Notes: generated by a model from the sequence alone, not told the origin. A DNA stretch of 13,557 bases from an uncultured Eubacteriales bacterium (GCA_900547745.1 URHT01000039.1:1-13557); one strand, 5' to 3'; counted from the first letter of the stretch, positions 4,881-12,983 are shown. Program-made: numbers and translations.

Positions 4881-7361
4881 TTAGTGACGCACCATATCCG
4901 CCAGACGCTTCCGCTTGGTGCGGGTGTCGCCCTCGATAAACAGCTTGGCATAGATGCGGTTGACGTACTGCTTGACGCTGCCCTCCGAGAGGTACAGCTT
5001 CTCCGCGATCTCCCGGTTGCTCATACGCGCCGCCGCCAGCAGCGCCACCTCCCGCTCCCGGCCGGTCAGCACGGCAAAGGCCTCCGGCTCCGCGCTCTGC
5101 TGCCGCAGGGTAAGGCAGCGCTCCTCGCAGGCCGCGCCCAGCCGCGCCGCCTGCCGGGCCGTGTCCGAGCCGTCCTCCGCCAGCAGCTCCCGCAAGTAGC
5201 GGTAGTTCTCCGCAAAGGGCACCACGAAGCCGTCTGTCCCGCCATCGGCCAGCGCCCGCGCCAGCAGCTCCCGGGCCTCCCGGACCTTGCCCAGCCGGGC
5301 GTAGGCCGCCGCCGTCTGGATGCGGACGTGCAGCGCCACCAGCGCATAGTGCAGGCCGGCGCATGTCTCCAGCAGCGCGGCACTGCGGCCAATGACCTTC
5401 GCGTAGGCCCCCTGCGCCAGCCAGACCTGATTTTCGATCATCTCCAGCATGGGCCGTCCCGGCGCCAGCAGGCTCAGGGACGACAGACGGTGCTCCCGGA
5501 ATACCGGGGGTATCTCCTCCGTCCCGCCGGTCAACGCGCCGTAGTAGGCGGCGGTGGCGTCCAGAATGTTCAGCCACGAGACATTGTGCTGCCGCAGCAG
5601 CTCCTGACGCCGCCGGGCCATGGTGCAGCGGGGCGCGTCGCCGGTACACAGCGACAGCCGCCACGCCAGAAAATCGCAGCACAGGGCCATGTTCTCCTGC
5701 CCGTTGCCGCTGATTTGGGCGTAGGCGCGCTCCAGTTCGATCTGGGCATCCACGAACCGCCCCTGCAGGAATGCCGCCTCGGCCCGCATGATGCGCTCCG
5801 CGCCCTGCCCGTGACCATCGGTGATCTTATAGTAATGGGGCATGCACTCGTCCATCTCCGTCAGCTCCTTGTCCAGCTGCCCCGGCTGGCGGTGGAACAT
5901 CATCAGCACCGACGGAGAGCCGAACGTCCAGCCTCCGTGGCGGCGGATGCTCACCGCCGGGCGGGACATCCGGGCACTGGCGCTGCGGTGCAGGCGGCTC
6001 ATCTCCGTGATGTCGTTGTAGCACAGGAAGCTCATAATGAGGTCGCACTCGCCCAGCAGGTCGCCCTTCTCTGCCTCCGGCATGTCCGAATGCTCCTGAA
6101 TGGATGCCAGCAGCAGCGCCTTCAGCGCCATCATCCGGGGGATGCGCCGCCAGTTGAACATGCTGCGCATCAGCACCAGCAGCGCCAGCGGGTGGGCCTT
6201 CAGCGCCTGCTCCGGGCAGCGGTCAAGGCTGGCCAGCACACGCTCCGGCTCCAGCGAGGCCAGCAGGATACCGGCGTCGCGCTCCACCGCCCGCAGCATA
6301 CCGTCGTAGTCCGCCGCGTCCTGATACGCCGAAAGCGCGTGGAGATACCGCTCATGGGACTCGTACCACCGTCCGTAGCGGCGCAGGCAGGCCGTCTGCG
6401 TCTCCGGCGGCAGGGTGCGGAACGTGCGGCGGGCGCACTCCTTCATCATGTGGTGGAAGCGGTACGTCTCGCCGTCCGGCAGGCGCGTCACGAAGGCGTT
6501 TTGCTCCGTCAGCGCCGCCAACTGGCGCGCCACGTCCCCGTCTCCCGTGACGGCGCAGGCCATCTCCACGGTGAATTCGTCCGCAAGGCCCATCACCGCC
6601 AGAAACTCCCGGCGGCCGGGCGGCAGCGGCTCGATCATGGCGGCGGAGAACATGGTGTAGATGTCCGGGCTGCCGTCAGGCAGGGCGCCGCCCTCCGTCA
6701 GGGACTGCAGCCCCAGATACACGGCGGCGAACCAGCCCTCGCTGGTGTGCAGCAGGTGCTCCACCTGCTGATCCGTCAGCTCCGCGCCGCAGCGGTGGGC
6801 GTAGACCGACAGCTCCGTGTAGTTCAGGCACAGCTCCTCCCTGCCGATGCGGCAAACCCGTCCGCCCAGCCGGAGAATCTCCTCCGACGGCAGAAAGCGG
6901 TCGCGGCCCGCCACGATAAGGTGTACGTTCTCCGGCAGCCGTCCGGCCAGCGTACACAGAAAGCCCGCCACCTGCCGGTCACTGAGCAGGTGAAAGTCGT
7001 CGATGAAGATGTAGCAGGGCCGCGCCCCGGCCAGCGCACGGCACAGGCCGTCCGCCAACAGGCTGGCTCCGGCGTCGTCCGCCGGGCGATCGTAGTCCCG
7101 CAGGGCCGGGACCCCCGCGTGGTCGAAGGCCTCCTGCACGCTGCGCCAGAAAATGGCCAGATTGTCGGAGTAGACGCTGATGCGGATCACCGCCGCGTCC
7201 TCCGTCTCGGTGCGCTGGGCCAGATACCAGTTCACCGCCGTGGTCTTGCCGTAGCCCATGGGAGCCACCACAGTGGTCAGCCGGCTGTGGGCGATGGGCC
7301 GCAGCTTCTCCTGCAGCCGCTCAGATATGTAGATGGTATTCAGCCGTTTCTGTCTGGGCAC
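4881..7361 (-). CDS. LuxR-family transcriptional regulator of the MalT/LAL type
   Basis: 826 aa, close to the usual 850-900 of large ATP-binding LuxR regulators. The N-terminal STAND-type NTPase has Walker A APMGYGKTT (33-41) and Walker B CYIFIDDFHLL (116-126). A long alpha-helical TPR-like middle (about 250-740), thought in this family to sense ligands or partners, follows. The C-terminal LuxR helix-turn-helix is about 764-826 (LTGREREVALLAAARMSNRE, then IAEKLYLSEGSVKQYVNRIY). Such proteins activate genes on inducer and ATP binding; no inducer is evident. The start is GTG at 7361 with GGGGAGGA 7 nt upstream. The gene begins 29 bases after an RsiV-like lipoprotein and is followed by two lipoproteins, so its targets may be envelope proteins. 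Confidence 0.93.
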   Translation of the reverse strand: MPRQKRLNTIYISERLQEKLRPIAHSRLTTVVAPMGYGKTTAVNWYLAQRTETEDAAVIRISVYSDNLAIFWRSVQEAFDHAGVPALRDYDRPADDAGASLLADGLCRALAGARPCYIFIDDFHLLSDRQVAGFLCTLAGRLPENVHLIVAGRDRFLPSEEILRLGGRVCRIGREELCLNYTELSVYAHRCGAELTDQQVEHLLHTSEGWFAAVYLGLQSLTEGGALPDGSPDIYTMFSAAMIEPLPPGRREFLAVMGLADEFTVEMACAVTGDGDVARQLAALTEQNAFVTRLPDGETYRFHHMMKECARRTFRTLPPETQTACLRRYGRWYESHERYLHALSAYQDAADYDGMLRAVERDAGILLASLEPERVLASLDRCPEQALKAHPLALLVLMRSMFNWRRIPRMMALKALLLASIQEHSDMPEAEKGDLLGECDLIMSFLCYNDITEMSRLHRSASARMSRPAVSIRRHGGWTFGSPSVLMMFHRQPGQLDKELTEMDECMPHYYKITDGHGQGAERIMRAEAAFLQGRFVDAQIELERAYAQISGNGQENMALCCDFLAWRLSLCTGDAPRCTMARRRQELLRQHNVSWLNILDATAAYYGALTGGTEEIPPVFREHRLSSLSLLAPGRPMLEMIENQVWLAQGAYAKVIGRSAALLETCAGLHYALVALHVRIQTAAAYARLGKVREARELLARALADGGTDGFVVPFAENYRYLRELLAEDGSDTARQAARLGAACEERCLTLRQQSAEPEAFAVLTGREREVALLAAARMSNREIAEKLYLSEGSVKQYVNRIYAKLFIEGDTRTKRKRLADMVRH

Positions 7362-7390
7362 GCTGCGTCCTCCCCTCGTATGGTCCGCCG

Positions 7391-8572
7391 TCAGCCGATG
7401 TCGTCCAGCGTCAGCACATGCGGATAGGCCCCCGCACCGGCAATGGAGCCGATGTACAGCACCGCATGGAGCCGTCCCGCCCTGTCAACGTAGACAGGCA
7501 CGTCCATGTTGATGTTCTCGTCGGACAGCGTCCACGCCCGGCGCTCCGCCAGTACATCGGCAAAATCGTCGCCCAGCTGCTCATAGCCGGTATCGAACCG
7601 CTCCGCCGCCGTCTGGCGCACCGCGTCCAGAAACGCCGTCTCGTCCACGTGCAGGGCCGTCAGCAGGTCCGCCGTGGTGAGGCGCTGGCCGCTGGCTGTA
7701 TCGTACAGGTACACGTCATAGCTGTTCATGTCGGCATCCCAGCCGCAGGAGATCACCAGCGACAGAATGTCGCCGTACTGGTACGTCTCCCACGCGATGT
7801 ACAGGCAGGTCATACTGAAGCCGCCGGACATGCACTCCTGTATATCCCGGATGATGGGGGTGTATTCCTCGTCGATGGCGCGGTTGATGTCCGCCGCGCC
7901 CTCCGTGTCCGCCAGCAGCTGGGGCACCCGGTAGGTGTAGCGGCCGGTATTGCCCACGCCGTCGGTATAGCTGAAGTCCTCGCTGTACAGCTCTTTGATC
8001 TGCGGGGCATCGTGGGACGCGCCGGGGGTGAAGTCGTACACGCTGCCCTTGCCGGCGATGATGCTCACCGCGCCGTCCATCAGGCTCAGGGCAGGCTGGT
8101 ACACCGTCTCGCCGCCTTCGCCGGACACCGTGACCTCCATGTTGGGCATGATGTCGCTGACATTGCCCCGCAGGCACACCGGCGTGCCGTCCGCGCTCTC
8201 GTACAGCACCTCGCCCACGGGAGACGTCTCATTCAGCGGGTCATAGGCCCGCACCGTCAGGCAGGCGCTTTCGTCCGCCGGTACGATGCAGTACACCTCA
8301 TTGCCGGGCTGAGACACCGTCTGCTCCGCCGTCAGCGCCGTCAGGAACGGGAACGTCTGCGTCCAGCCGCTGTCCGCCAGCCACGCCGCCATATCGCCGT
8401 CCGTATCCTTCATTACGCCCAGAAAGGCCACGCCCAGCTGGCTGCCGCTGTCCGCGATCTCCTGCCGCAGCAGCGTCAGCGGATCCTCCTCCGCCGGGCG
8501 GGGCGTCTGCCCGCAGGCGGCAAGGGCGCCCAGCAGCACCAGCGCCAGCAGCATCGTCAAAGCTCGTTTCAT
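7391..8572 (-). CDS. Lipoprotein with RsiV-like (DUF3298-type) C-terminal domain
   Basis: 393 aa. Signal peptide MKRALTMLLALVLLGALAAC with lipobox Cys20. The N-terminal mature domain (about 30-190) has the segment LRQEIADSGSQLGVAFLG, which I have seen only as uncharacterised in Clostridia. The C-terminal half (about 200-393) follows the RsiV/DUF3298 pattern: TYRVPQLL, then ADINRAIDEEY, a beta segment, SGQRLTTADLLTAL, and a final strand after FDTGYEQLGDDF. In RsiV this fold binds lysozyme outside the cell; sharing that ligand is only a possibility here. The start at 8572 is chosen because GGGGAGGA precedes it and the signal peptide starts there; the frame is open to 8674. First gene of the minus-strand unit containing the LAL regulator. 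Confidence 0.85.
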   Translation of the reverse strand: MKRALTMLLALVLLGALAACGQTPRPAEEDPLTLLRQEIADSGSQLGVAFLGVMKDTDGDMAAWLADSGWTQTFPFLTALTAEQTVSQPGNEVYCIVPADESACLTVRAYDPLNETSPVGEVLYESADGTPVCLRGNVSDIMPNMEVTVSGEGGETVYQPALSLMDGAVSIIAGKGSVYDFTPGASHDAPQIKELYSEDFSYTDGVGNTGRYTYRVPQLLADTEGAADINRAIDEEYTPIIRDIQECMSGGFSMTCLYIAWETYQYGDILSLVISCGWDADMNSYDVYLYDTASGQRLTTADLLTALHVDETAFLDAVRQTAAERFDTGYEQLGDDFADVLAERRAWTLSDENINMDVPVYVDRAGRLHAVLYIGSIAGAGAYPHVLTLDDIG

Positions 8573-8644
8573 AAAGTTCCTCCCCTGCGGGACGCGCCCG
8601 CATCCACGACCCTGACGGGCCGGCCATCGGTTTCTTTCTATTTG

Positions 8645-8674
8645 ATTATATACCAGCAGACCCGGAAAAAGCAA
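8645..8674 (-). promoter_or_regulatory. Promoter of the lipoprotein-LAL unit
   Basis: On the minus strand the -35 is TTGCTT (8674-8669), the spacer is 18 nt and the -10 is a perfect TATAAT (8650-8645). It lies about 70 bases before the lipoprotein start codon. Confidence 0.7.
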
Positions 8675-8699
8675 TCCCCGTCCGGCGGCGGACAGGCTC

Positions 8700-8738
8700 T
8701 TAATAAAACCTTAATCCGCCGGTTTCTTGTTTCTTAAG
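8700..8738 (+). promoter_or_regulatory. TTAAT direct repeats, candidate response-regulator box
   Basis: TTAAT at 8700-8704 and 8711-8715 are exactly 11 bp apart, one helical turn. A weaker TTAAG follows at 8734-8738. OmpR/PhoB-family regulators bind direct repeats with this spacing, and one is encoded downstream. The first two boxes sit just upstream of a possible -35 (8727). A 7-bp inverted repeat (8682-8688 with 8716-8722) overlaps the site. Confidence 0.45.
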
Positions 8739-8755
8739 GGCTTTTTCTCTACCAT
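8727..8755 (+). promoter_or_regulatory. Possible promoter of the glycosyltransferase gene
   Basis: TTGTTT (8727-8732), 17-nt spacer, TACCAT (8750-8755). The -10 is a weak match, which would fit an activator-dependent promoter with the TTAAT repeats upstream. Confidence 0.4.
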
Positions 8756-8788
8756 GGAGCACACAGAGAAAGAAAGGAAGTGTTCTGT

Positions 8789-10051
8789 ATGGAAACAGCC
8801 CTGCGCACAGTGAACGCGCTGATCTCCGCACTGTTTTTTATCTGCTACGCCTATCAGTTCCTATATATCCCGCTGGTACTGGCAAAAAAGCGGCGCCCCC
8901 TCCCCTGCCCGCCGTCCTCCCACCGCTACGCCGTGCTCATCGCGGCGCGGAACGAGTCCGCTGTCATCGGCGGGCTGCTGGACAGCCTCCGGCAGCAGAC
9001 GTATGACCCCGCTCTGCTCACCGTCTTTGTGGCGGCGGACAACTGCACCGACGACACCGCCGCCATCGCACGGCGGCACGGCGCGGTGGTGTACGAGCGG
9101 TTCAACCACATCAATGTGGGCAAGGGCTATGCGCTGGATTTTCTGACCCAGCACATCGAGGCCGACTACCCCGGCGGCTTCGACGGCTACTTCGTATTCG
9201 ACGCTGACAATATCCTGGCCCCGGACTACATTGAGAAGATGAACGCCGTGTTCTCCAACGGATACGAGATCGTCACCAGCTACCGCAACAGCAAGAACTA
9301 CGCCGACAACTGGATCAGCGCCGGTTACGGCCTGTGGTTCCTGCGGGAGAGCCGCTATCTCAACGGTGCGCGGATGCGGCTGGGCACCAGCGCCGCCGTG
9401 GGCGGAACGGGGTTCCTGTTCTCCCAGCGTATTCTGGAAAAGACCGGCGGCTGGCGGTTCTACCTGCTGACGGAGGATATCGAGTTCTCCGTCCACCACA
9501 TCACCGATGGCGAGGTCATCGCCATCTGCGAGGACGCGGTGCTCTACGACGAGCAGCCCACCGGCTTCCGCCAGTCCTGCCGCCAGCGGCTGCGCTGGGC
9601 CAAGGGCTATGTGCAGGTGTTCCAGCGGTACGGCGGCAAGCTCCTCAAGGGCGCGGCCAAGGGCAGCTGGAGCTGCTTCGACATGGCCATGGCCATCATG
9701 CCCGCCTTCGTGCTGACGTGCATCAGCATCCTTGCCAACGTGACGCTGGCGGGTATCGGCCTTGCCGAGGGCGCGGGACTGTGGTTCGCCATGCGCTCCC
9801 TGCTGGAGTGTCTGGGCAGCATCTACCTGACGCTGCTGGTCATCGGGGCCGTCACCACCGTTACGGAGTGGAGACAGATCCACGCGCCGGCGTGGCAGAA
9901 GGTGATGTACACGTTCAGCTTCCCCCTGTTCATGTTCACCTACATCCCCATCTCCTTCGCCGCCCTGTTCATGAAGGTGGAGTGGAAGCCCATCCGCCAC
10001 GGCGCGGCGGCCCGGATACCGGCCCAGTCCGTAAACTTAATGAAAAACTAA
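8789..10051 (+). CDS. Membrane-bound family 2 glycosyltransferase
   Basis: 420 aa. One N-terminal membrane helix (about 8-32), a cytosolic GT-A domain, then two to four C-terminal helices (about 299-327, 333-357, 372-395). Catalytic motifs of processive GT2 enzymes are present: AARNESAVI (52-60), ADNCTDD (83-89), the metal-binding DAD at 138-140, TED (228-230) with the likely catalytic Asp230, and QRLRW (266-270). This suggests extension or transfer of a cell-surface or lipid-linked sugar polymer, as in the IcaA/NdvB/BcsA group; donor and product are not readable. The ATG at 8789 is preferred over the GTG at 8780 because AAAGGAAG lies 8 nt upstream. The two-component genes begin 69 bases downstream, so it is probably controlled by or coregulated with them. 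Confidence 0.92.
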   Translation: METALRTVNALISALFFICYAYQFLYIPLVLAKKRRPLPCPPSSHRYAVLIAARNESAVIGGLLDSLRQQTYDPALLTVFVAADNCTDDTAAIARRHGAVVYERFNHINVGKGYALDFLTQHIEADYPGGFDGYFVFDADNILAPDYIEKMNAVFSNGYEIVTSYRNSKNYADNWISAGYGLWFLRESRYLNGARMRLGTSAAVGGTGFLFSQRILEKTGGWRFYLLTEDIEFSVHHITDGEVIAICEDAVLYDEQPTGFRQSCRQRLRWAKGYVQVFQRYGGKLLKGAAKGSWSCFDMAMAIMPAFVLTCISILANVTLAGIGLAEGAGLWFAMRSLLECLGSIYLTLLVIGAVTTVTEWRQIHAPAWQKVMYTFSFPLFMFTYIPISFAALFMKVEWKPIRHGAAARIPAQSVNLMKN

Positions 10052-10062
10052 TACTTCCCCTA

Positions 10063-10091
10063 TTGTGCCGCGCCCCGTTTTCCCGTATGAT
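10063..10091 (+). promoter_or_regulatory. Internal promoter of the response-regulator gene
   Basis: TTGTGC (10063-10068), 17-nt spacer, TATGAT (10086-10091). It would start RNA near 10098, before the Shine-Dalgarno. The -35 overlaps the left arm of the inverted repeat at 10065-10120. Confidence 0.6.
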
Positions 10092-10120
10092 AAGCGGAGA
10101 AGGAAAAGGAGGCGCGGCAC
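10065..10120 (+). promoter_or_regulatory. 10-bp inverted repeat that can mask the response-regulator RBS
   Basis: GTGCCGCGCC (10065-10074) is perfectly complementary to GGCGCGGCAC (10111-10120), which ends at the base before the ATG and overlaps the Shine-Dalgarno GGAGG (10108-10112). In read-through RNA the RBS could be paired. RNA from the internal promoter would lack the left arm. The repeat is seen; the switch is inferred. Confidence 0.5.
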
Positions 10121-10816
10121 ATGTATACCATTCTGGTCTGCGATGATGAGCGGGATATCGTTTCGGCGCTGGAGATCTATCTGACGGCGGAGGGCTACCG
10201 CGTCCTGAAGGCGTATAACGGCAAGGAGGCGCTGGCCATTGCCGGGCGGGAGGACGTGCATCTCATCCTCATGGATATCATGATGCCGGTGATGGACGGC
10301 CTGACCGCCATGGCCCAGCTGCGGCAGACCAGCAACGTGCCAGTGATCCTGCTGACGGCCAAGAGTGAGGACACCGACAAGGTGCTGGGGCTGAACGTAG
10401 GCGCGGACGACTACATCACCAAGCCCTTTAACCCGGTGGAGCTGCTGGCGCGGGTGCGCTCCCAGCTGCGGCGCTATCTCCAGCTGGGCGGCGGCGCGGT
10501 GCAGCCGTCCACGCTGGTCATCGGCGGTATCCGTCTGGACGACAACGCCAAGGCGGTCACGGTGGACGGCGAGACGGCGGCGCTGACCCCCAAGGAATAC
10601 GACATCCTGCGCTTCCTCATGCAGAACGCAGGTACCGTGTTCTCCCCCAGTGAGATCTACCGCCGGGTGTGGGACGACGTGCCCCTCAACGCCGCCGGAG
10701 CCATCGCCGTCCATATCCGGCACCTGCGGGAAAAGATCGAGATCAATCCATCCGAGCCCCGGTATATCAAGGTGGTCTGGGGCAAGGGCTACAAGATGGA
10801 GGGCGGTATCACGTGA
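10121..10816 (+). CDS. OmpR/PhoB-family response regulator, VanR-like
   Basis: 231 aa, standard for the family. Receiver domain 1-115: acidic pair Asp8-Asp9, phosphorylation site Asp52 in LILMDIMMPVMDG, switch Thr79 in VILLTAKS, and Lys101 in DYITKPFNPVELLARV. The winged-helix DNA-binding domain covers about 128-231, with LTPKEYDILRFLMQNAGTVF, then EIYRRVWDD, HIRHLREKIE and the wing YIKVVWGKGYKME. The C-terminus resembles VanR-type regulators, which often control envelope genes. The ATG follows AAAAGGAGG. The stop overlaps the kinase start (GTGA), so the two are translationally coupled. Its own upstream promoter and the glycosyltransferase upstream are plausible targets. Confidence 0.95.
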   Translation: MYTILVCDDERDIVSALEIYLTAEGYRVLKAYNGKEALAIAGREDVHLILMDIMMPVMDGLTAMAQLRQTSNVPVILLTAKSEDTDKVLGLNVGADDYITKPFNPVELLARVRSQLRRYLQLGGGAVQPSTLVIGGIRLDDNAKAVTVDGETAALTPKEYDILRFLMQNAGTVFSPSEIYRRVWDDVPLNAAGAIAVHIRHLREKIEINPSEPRYIKVVWGKGYKMEGGIT

Positions 10817-12753
10817 AAAAATGGGTGAACAGAACGTGGGCCAAGGCCGCCGCCTTCGCCCTGACGCTGGTGTTCGCCGCGCTGACCGCGCTGGGCGCCC
10901 TCGGCATCGCCGTGCTGGTCAGCCAGGGCGTGTTTCTGGACGGCGGCGACGCGCTGTCGGCGGCGCTCTACGACGAGCAGTGCCACAGCGCCATCTCGCA
11001 GGCGGACACCTTCCTGCGCGGCGTGCTGACAGACGCGGGGCTGCTGAACGAAAGCTACGACGCGGCAGGACAGCCGGACGGGGGCACCTACTTCGAGGGC
11101 TATTACTTAGACGATGCAGTCATCCCCCACCTGTTCGCCCAGCACTTCCCCCGGGAGAGCTTTCCCTGCCGTCTGGCGGTGATCGACACAAACAGCGGCG
11201 AGGTCGTCTTCGACAACTTCTCGGTGAACAGCGGTGAGACGATCCTCCGCTCGCTGGAGGAGACGTTTGTCTACGGACTGACCACCGATGCCACGCTGTA
11301 CCTCACCATCTCCGCCTATCTGCTGGAGCCTATGGCTCCCTCCAGCTACGCCGCGCTGATGGCTGCATGGCTGCTGGAGCACACCGGGCTGGCAGTGTTC
11401 CTGACGGCGCTGTTCGGTCTGCTGGCGCTGTTCTGCTTCTGCTTCTCCATGGCCTCCGCCGGGCACTGGCCGGGCCGGGAGGGCATCCACCTGACGTGGC
11501 TGGACAAGATCCCCGCCGACCTGTGGGCGGCGGTGCTGGTCTGTGCATTTTCCGCGGGCTGGGACGCCTTCTACATGGAGTGGGGGCGTATCTGGTTCTG
11601 CGTGGCAATGATCCCGTTCGTCCTGCTGTTTCTGTGCGTCTTTGCCGCCCAGTGCAAGGCGGGCACCATTATCCGGGGCACCGTCATCGCCCGGGTGCTG
11701 CGGCTTTTATGGCGCATCCTGCGAGGGCTGAGGGTCTGGCTGTGGCACATCGGCAGGGGCCTCCCGCTGGTGTGGAAAACGGCGCTGGTGGGGCTGGTCA
11801 TCGCCGGGGGGGAGTTCCTGCTCTATGTCAACGACTTCTACCTCGTGCGGTACAATATCTTCTTGGCGCTGAAGATCGTGGAGCTGCTGACCCTTCTGGC
11901 GGTGGCGCTGAACCTGCGGACGCTGGAGAAGAACGGGCAGCGGCTGGCGGAGGGCGATCTGACCACACCGGTGGACACCCGCCGCCTGTTCGGCGCGTTC
12001 CGGCGGTACGGACAGGCCATGAACCGCCTGCAGAGCGGTATGGAAAGCGCCGTGCAGGAGCAGATGCGCGCCGAGCGGATGAAGACCGAGCTCATCACCA
12101 ACGTGTCCCACGACATCAAGACGCCGCTGACATCCATCGTCAACTACGTCGATCTGCTGAAGAAGGAGGACATCCCCTCCCCCATCGCCCGGGAGTATAT
12201 CGCGGTGCTGGACAGGCAGAGCAAGCGACTGAAGAAGCTGACGGAGGATCTGGTGGAGGCGTCCAAGGCGTCCTCCGGCGCGCTGCCGGTGGATCTGCAG
12301 CCCACAGACGTGAACGTGCTGTTCAGTCAGATCGTGGGCGAGTATCAGGATCGGCTGGCGGACTGCCATCTGACGCTGGTGGCCCAGCCGCCGGAGGGGC
12401 AGCCCGTGGTGGCCGCCGACAGCAAGCTGCTCAGCCGCGTCATGGACAATCTGGTGTCCAATATCTGCAAGTACGCCATGCCGGAAACGCGGGTCTATGT
12501 GTCCGGCACCGTGGCGGACGGCCAGATGACACTGAGCTTCAAGAACGTGTCCCGGGCGGAGCTGAACATCTCCCCCGACGAGCTGATGGAGCGCTTTGTG
12601 CGCGGGGACGCCTCCCGCCACACGGAGGGCAGCGGGCTGGGGCTGTCCATCGCCCAGAGTCTGGTGCAGCTGATGGGCGGCACGTTCCGCCTGTCCATCG
12701 ACGCAGACCTGTTCCGGGCGGATGTGACGCTGCCGCTGGTGCAGCAGAGCTGA
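10813..12753 (+). CDS. Polytopic sensor histidine kinase, VanS-like catalytic core
   Basis: 646 aa. One membrane helix (about 11-36), a predicted extracytoplasmic domain (about 37-175), then five hydrophobic segments (about 192-216, 236-258, 260-281, 320-340, 345-367). After a linker (368-425) comes the dimerisation domain with H box ELITNVSHDIKTPLTSIVNY (phospho-acceptor His433). The ATPase domain follows: N box DNLVSNICKYA (545-555) and G box GSGLGLSIAQSL (607-618). The many helices differ from the two of classical VanS; the signal is unknown. The GTG at 10813 overlaps the regulator's stop, with GGAGGG 9 nt upstream. The frame is open further upstream, but only inside the regulator gene. 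It should phosphorylate the preceding regulator. Confidence 0.93.
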   Translation: MKKWVNRTWAKAAAFALTLVFAALTALGALGIAVLVSQGVFLDGGDALSAALYDEQCHSAISQADTFLRGVLTDAGLLNESYDAAGQPDGGTYFEGYYLDDAVIPHLFAQHFPRESFPCRLAVIDTNSGEVVFDNFSVNSGETILRSLEETFVYGLTTDATLYLTISAYLLEPMAPSSYAALMAAWLLEHTGLAVFLTALFGLLALFCFCFSMASAGHWPGREGIHLTWLDKIPADLWAAVLVCAFSAGWDAFYMEWGRIWFCVAMIPFVLLFLCVFAAQCKAGTIIRGTVIARVLRLLWRILRGLRVWLWHIGRGLPLVWKTALVGLVIAGGEFLLYVNDFYLVRYNIFLALKIVELLTLLAVALNLRTLEKNGQRLAEGDLTTPVDTRRLFGAFRRYGQAMNRLQSGMESAVQEQMRAERMKTELITNVSHDIKTPLTSIVNYVDLLKKEDIPSPIAREYIAVLDRQSKRLKKLTEDLVEASKASSGALPVDLQPTDVNVLFSQIVGEYQDRLADCHLTLVAQPPEGQPVVAADSKLLSRVMDNLVSNICKYAMPETRVYVSGTVADGQMTLSFKNVSRAELNISPDELMERFVRGDASRHTEGSGLGLSIAQSLVQLMGGTFRLSIDADLFRADVTLPLVQQS

Positions 12754-12785
12754 CACCCCGCGCCGGGCAGATCTCTTAAAAATGT

Positions 12786-12827
12786 GGGAGGCGGGCAGAA
12801 AATCTGCCCGCCTCCTGTTGCTTTTTT
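12786..12827 (+). terminator. Terminator of the glycosyltransferase-two-component operon
   Basis: A 13-bp perfect stem (12787-12799 with 12803-12815) with an AAA loop is followed by GTTGCTTTTTT, 33 bases after the kinase stop. Confidence 0.85.
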
Positions 12828-12918
12828 AGTTGCGGCATGGTAGGATAGCAGGGTATTACTCTGATAGTCTCATGAGATTTGACTGCATGCAGAGAAAACC
12901 ATGATTTCCCCCTCTGCT

Positions 12919-12951
12919 GTGGTATCATGGCAGAAAAGTGAATATCCGGGT
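12919..12951 (+). repeat. 33-bp direct repeat, copy 1 (tRNA-Pro leader)
   Basis: The 33 bases starting GTGGTATCATGGCAGAAAAG are identical to 13143-13175, 224 bp downstream. The unit holds an extended -10 (TGGTATCAT) and the first bases of a tRNA. It is a duplicated tRNA promoter and 5' end. The flanks differ, so only this segment is conserved. Confidence 0.9.
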
Positions 12952-12983
12952 GTGGCTCAACTGGTAGGGCGCGACATTTGGGA
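12946..12983 (+). pseudogene. tRNA-Pro(TGG) 5' half, broken in the anticodon loop
   Basis: It reads as acceptor strand CCGGGTG, TG, D arm GCTC-AACTGGTA-GGGC (one G-U), G, anticodon strand CGACA and loop TTTGGGA (anticodon TGG, 12977-12983). The next bases GTGCC cannot pair with CGACA. No matching T arm or acceptor strand follows before the intact tRNA-Pro 187 bp downstream. It is therefore a half gene ending exactly at the anticodon loop, and the DNA after it is foreign to the tRNA. Mirror image of the tRNA-Arg half at 1235-1279. Confidence 0.75.

Noticed and set aside
4842..7427. 861-codon open frame on the plus strand opposite the LAL regulator
   Set aside because: It is an antisense shadow created by the high GC content at third positions. 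It lacks a family signature, while the minus strand encodes clear Walker and HTH motifs with an RBS.
7418..8737. 439-codon plus-strand frame opposite the RsiV-like lipoprotein
   Set aside because: Antisense shadow, rich in Arg, His and Gln without domain features. The minus strand has signal peptide, RBS and promoter.
11367..12779. 470-codon frame inside the histidine kinase gene
   Set aside because: Out-of-frame shadow of Ala/Gly/Arg-rich sequence. The kinase motifs are in the other frame.
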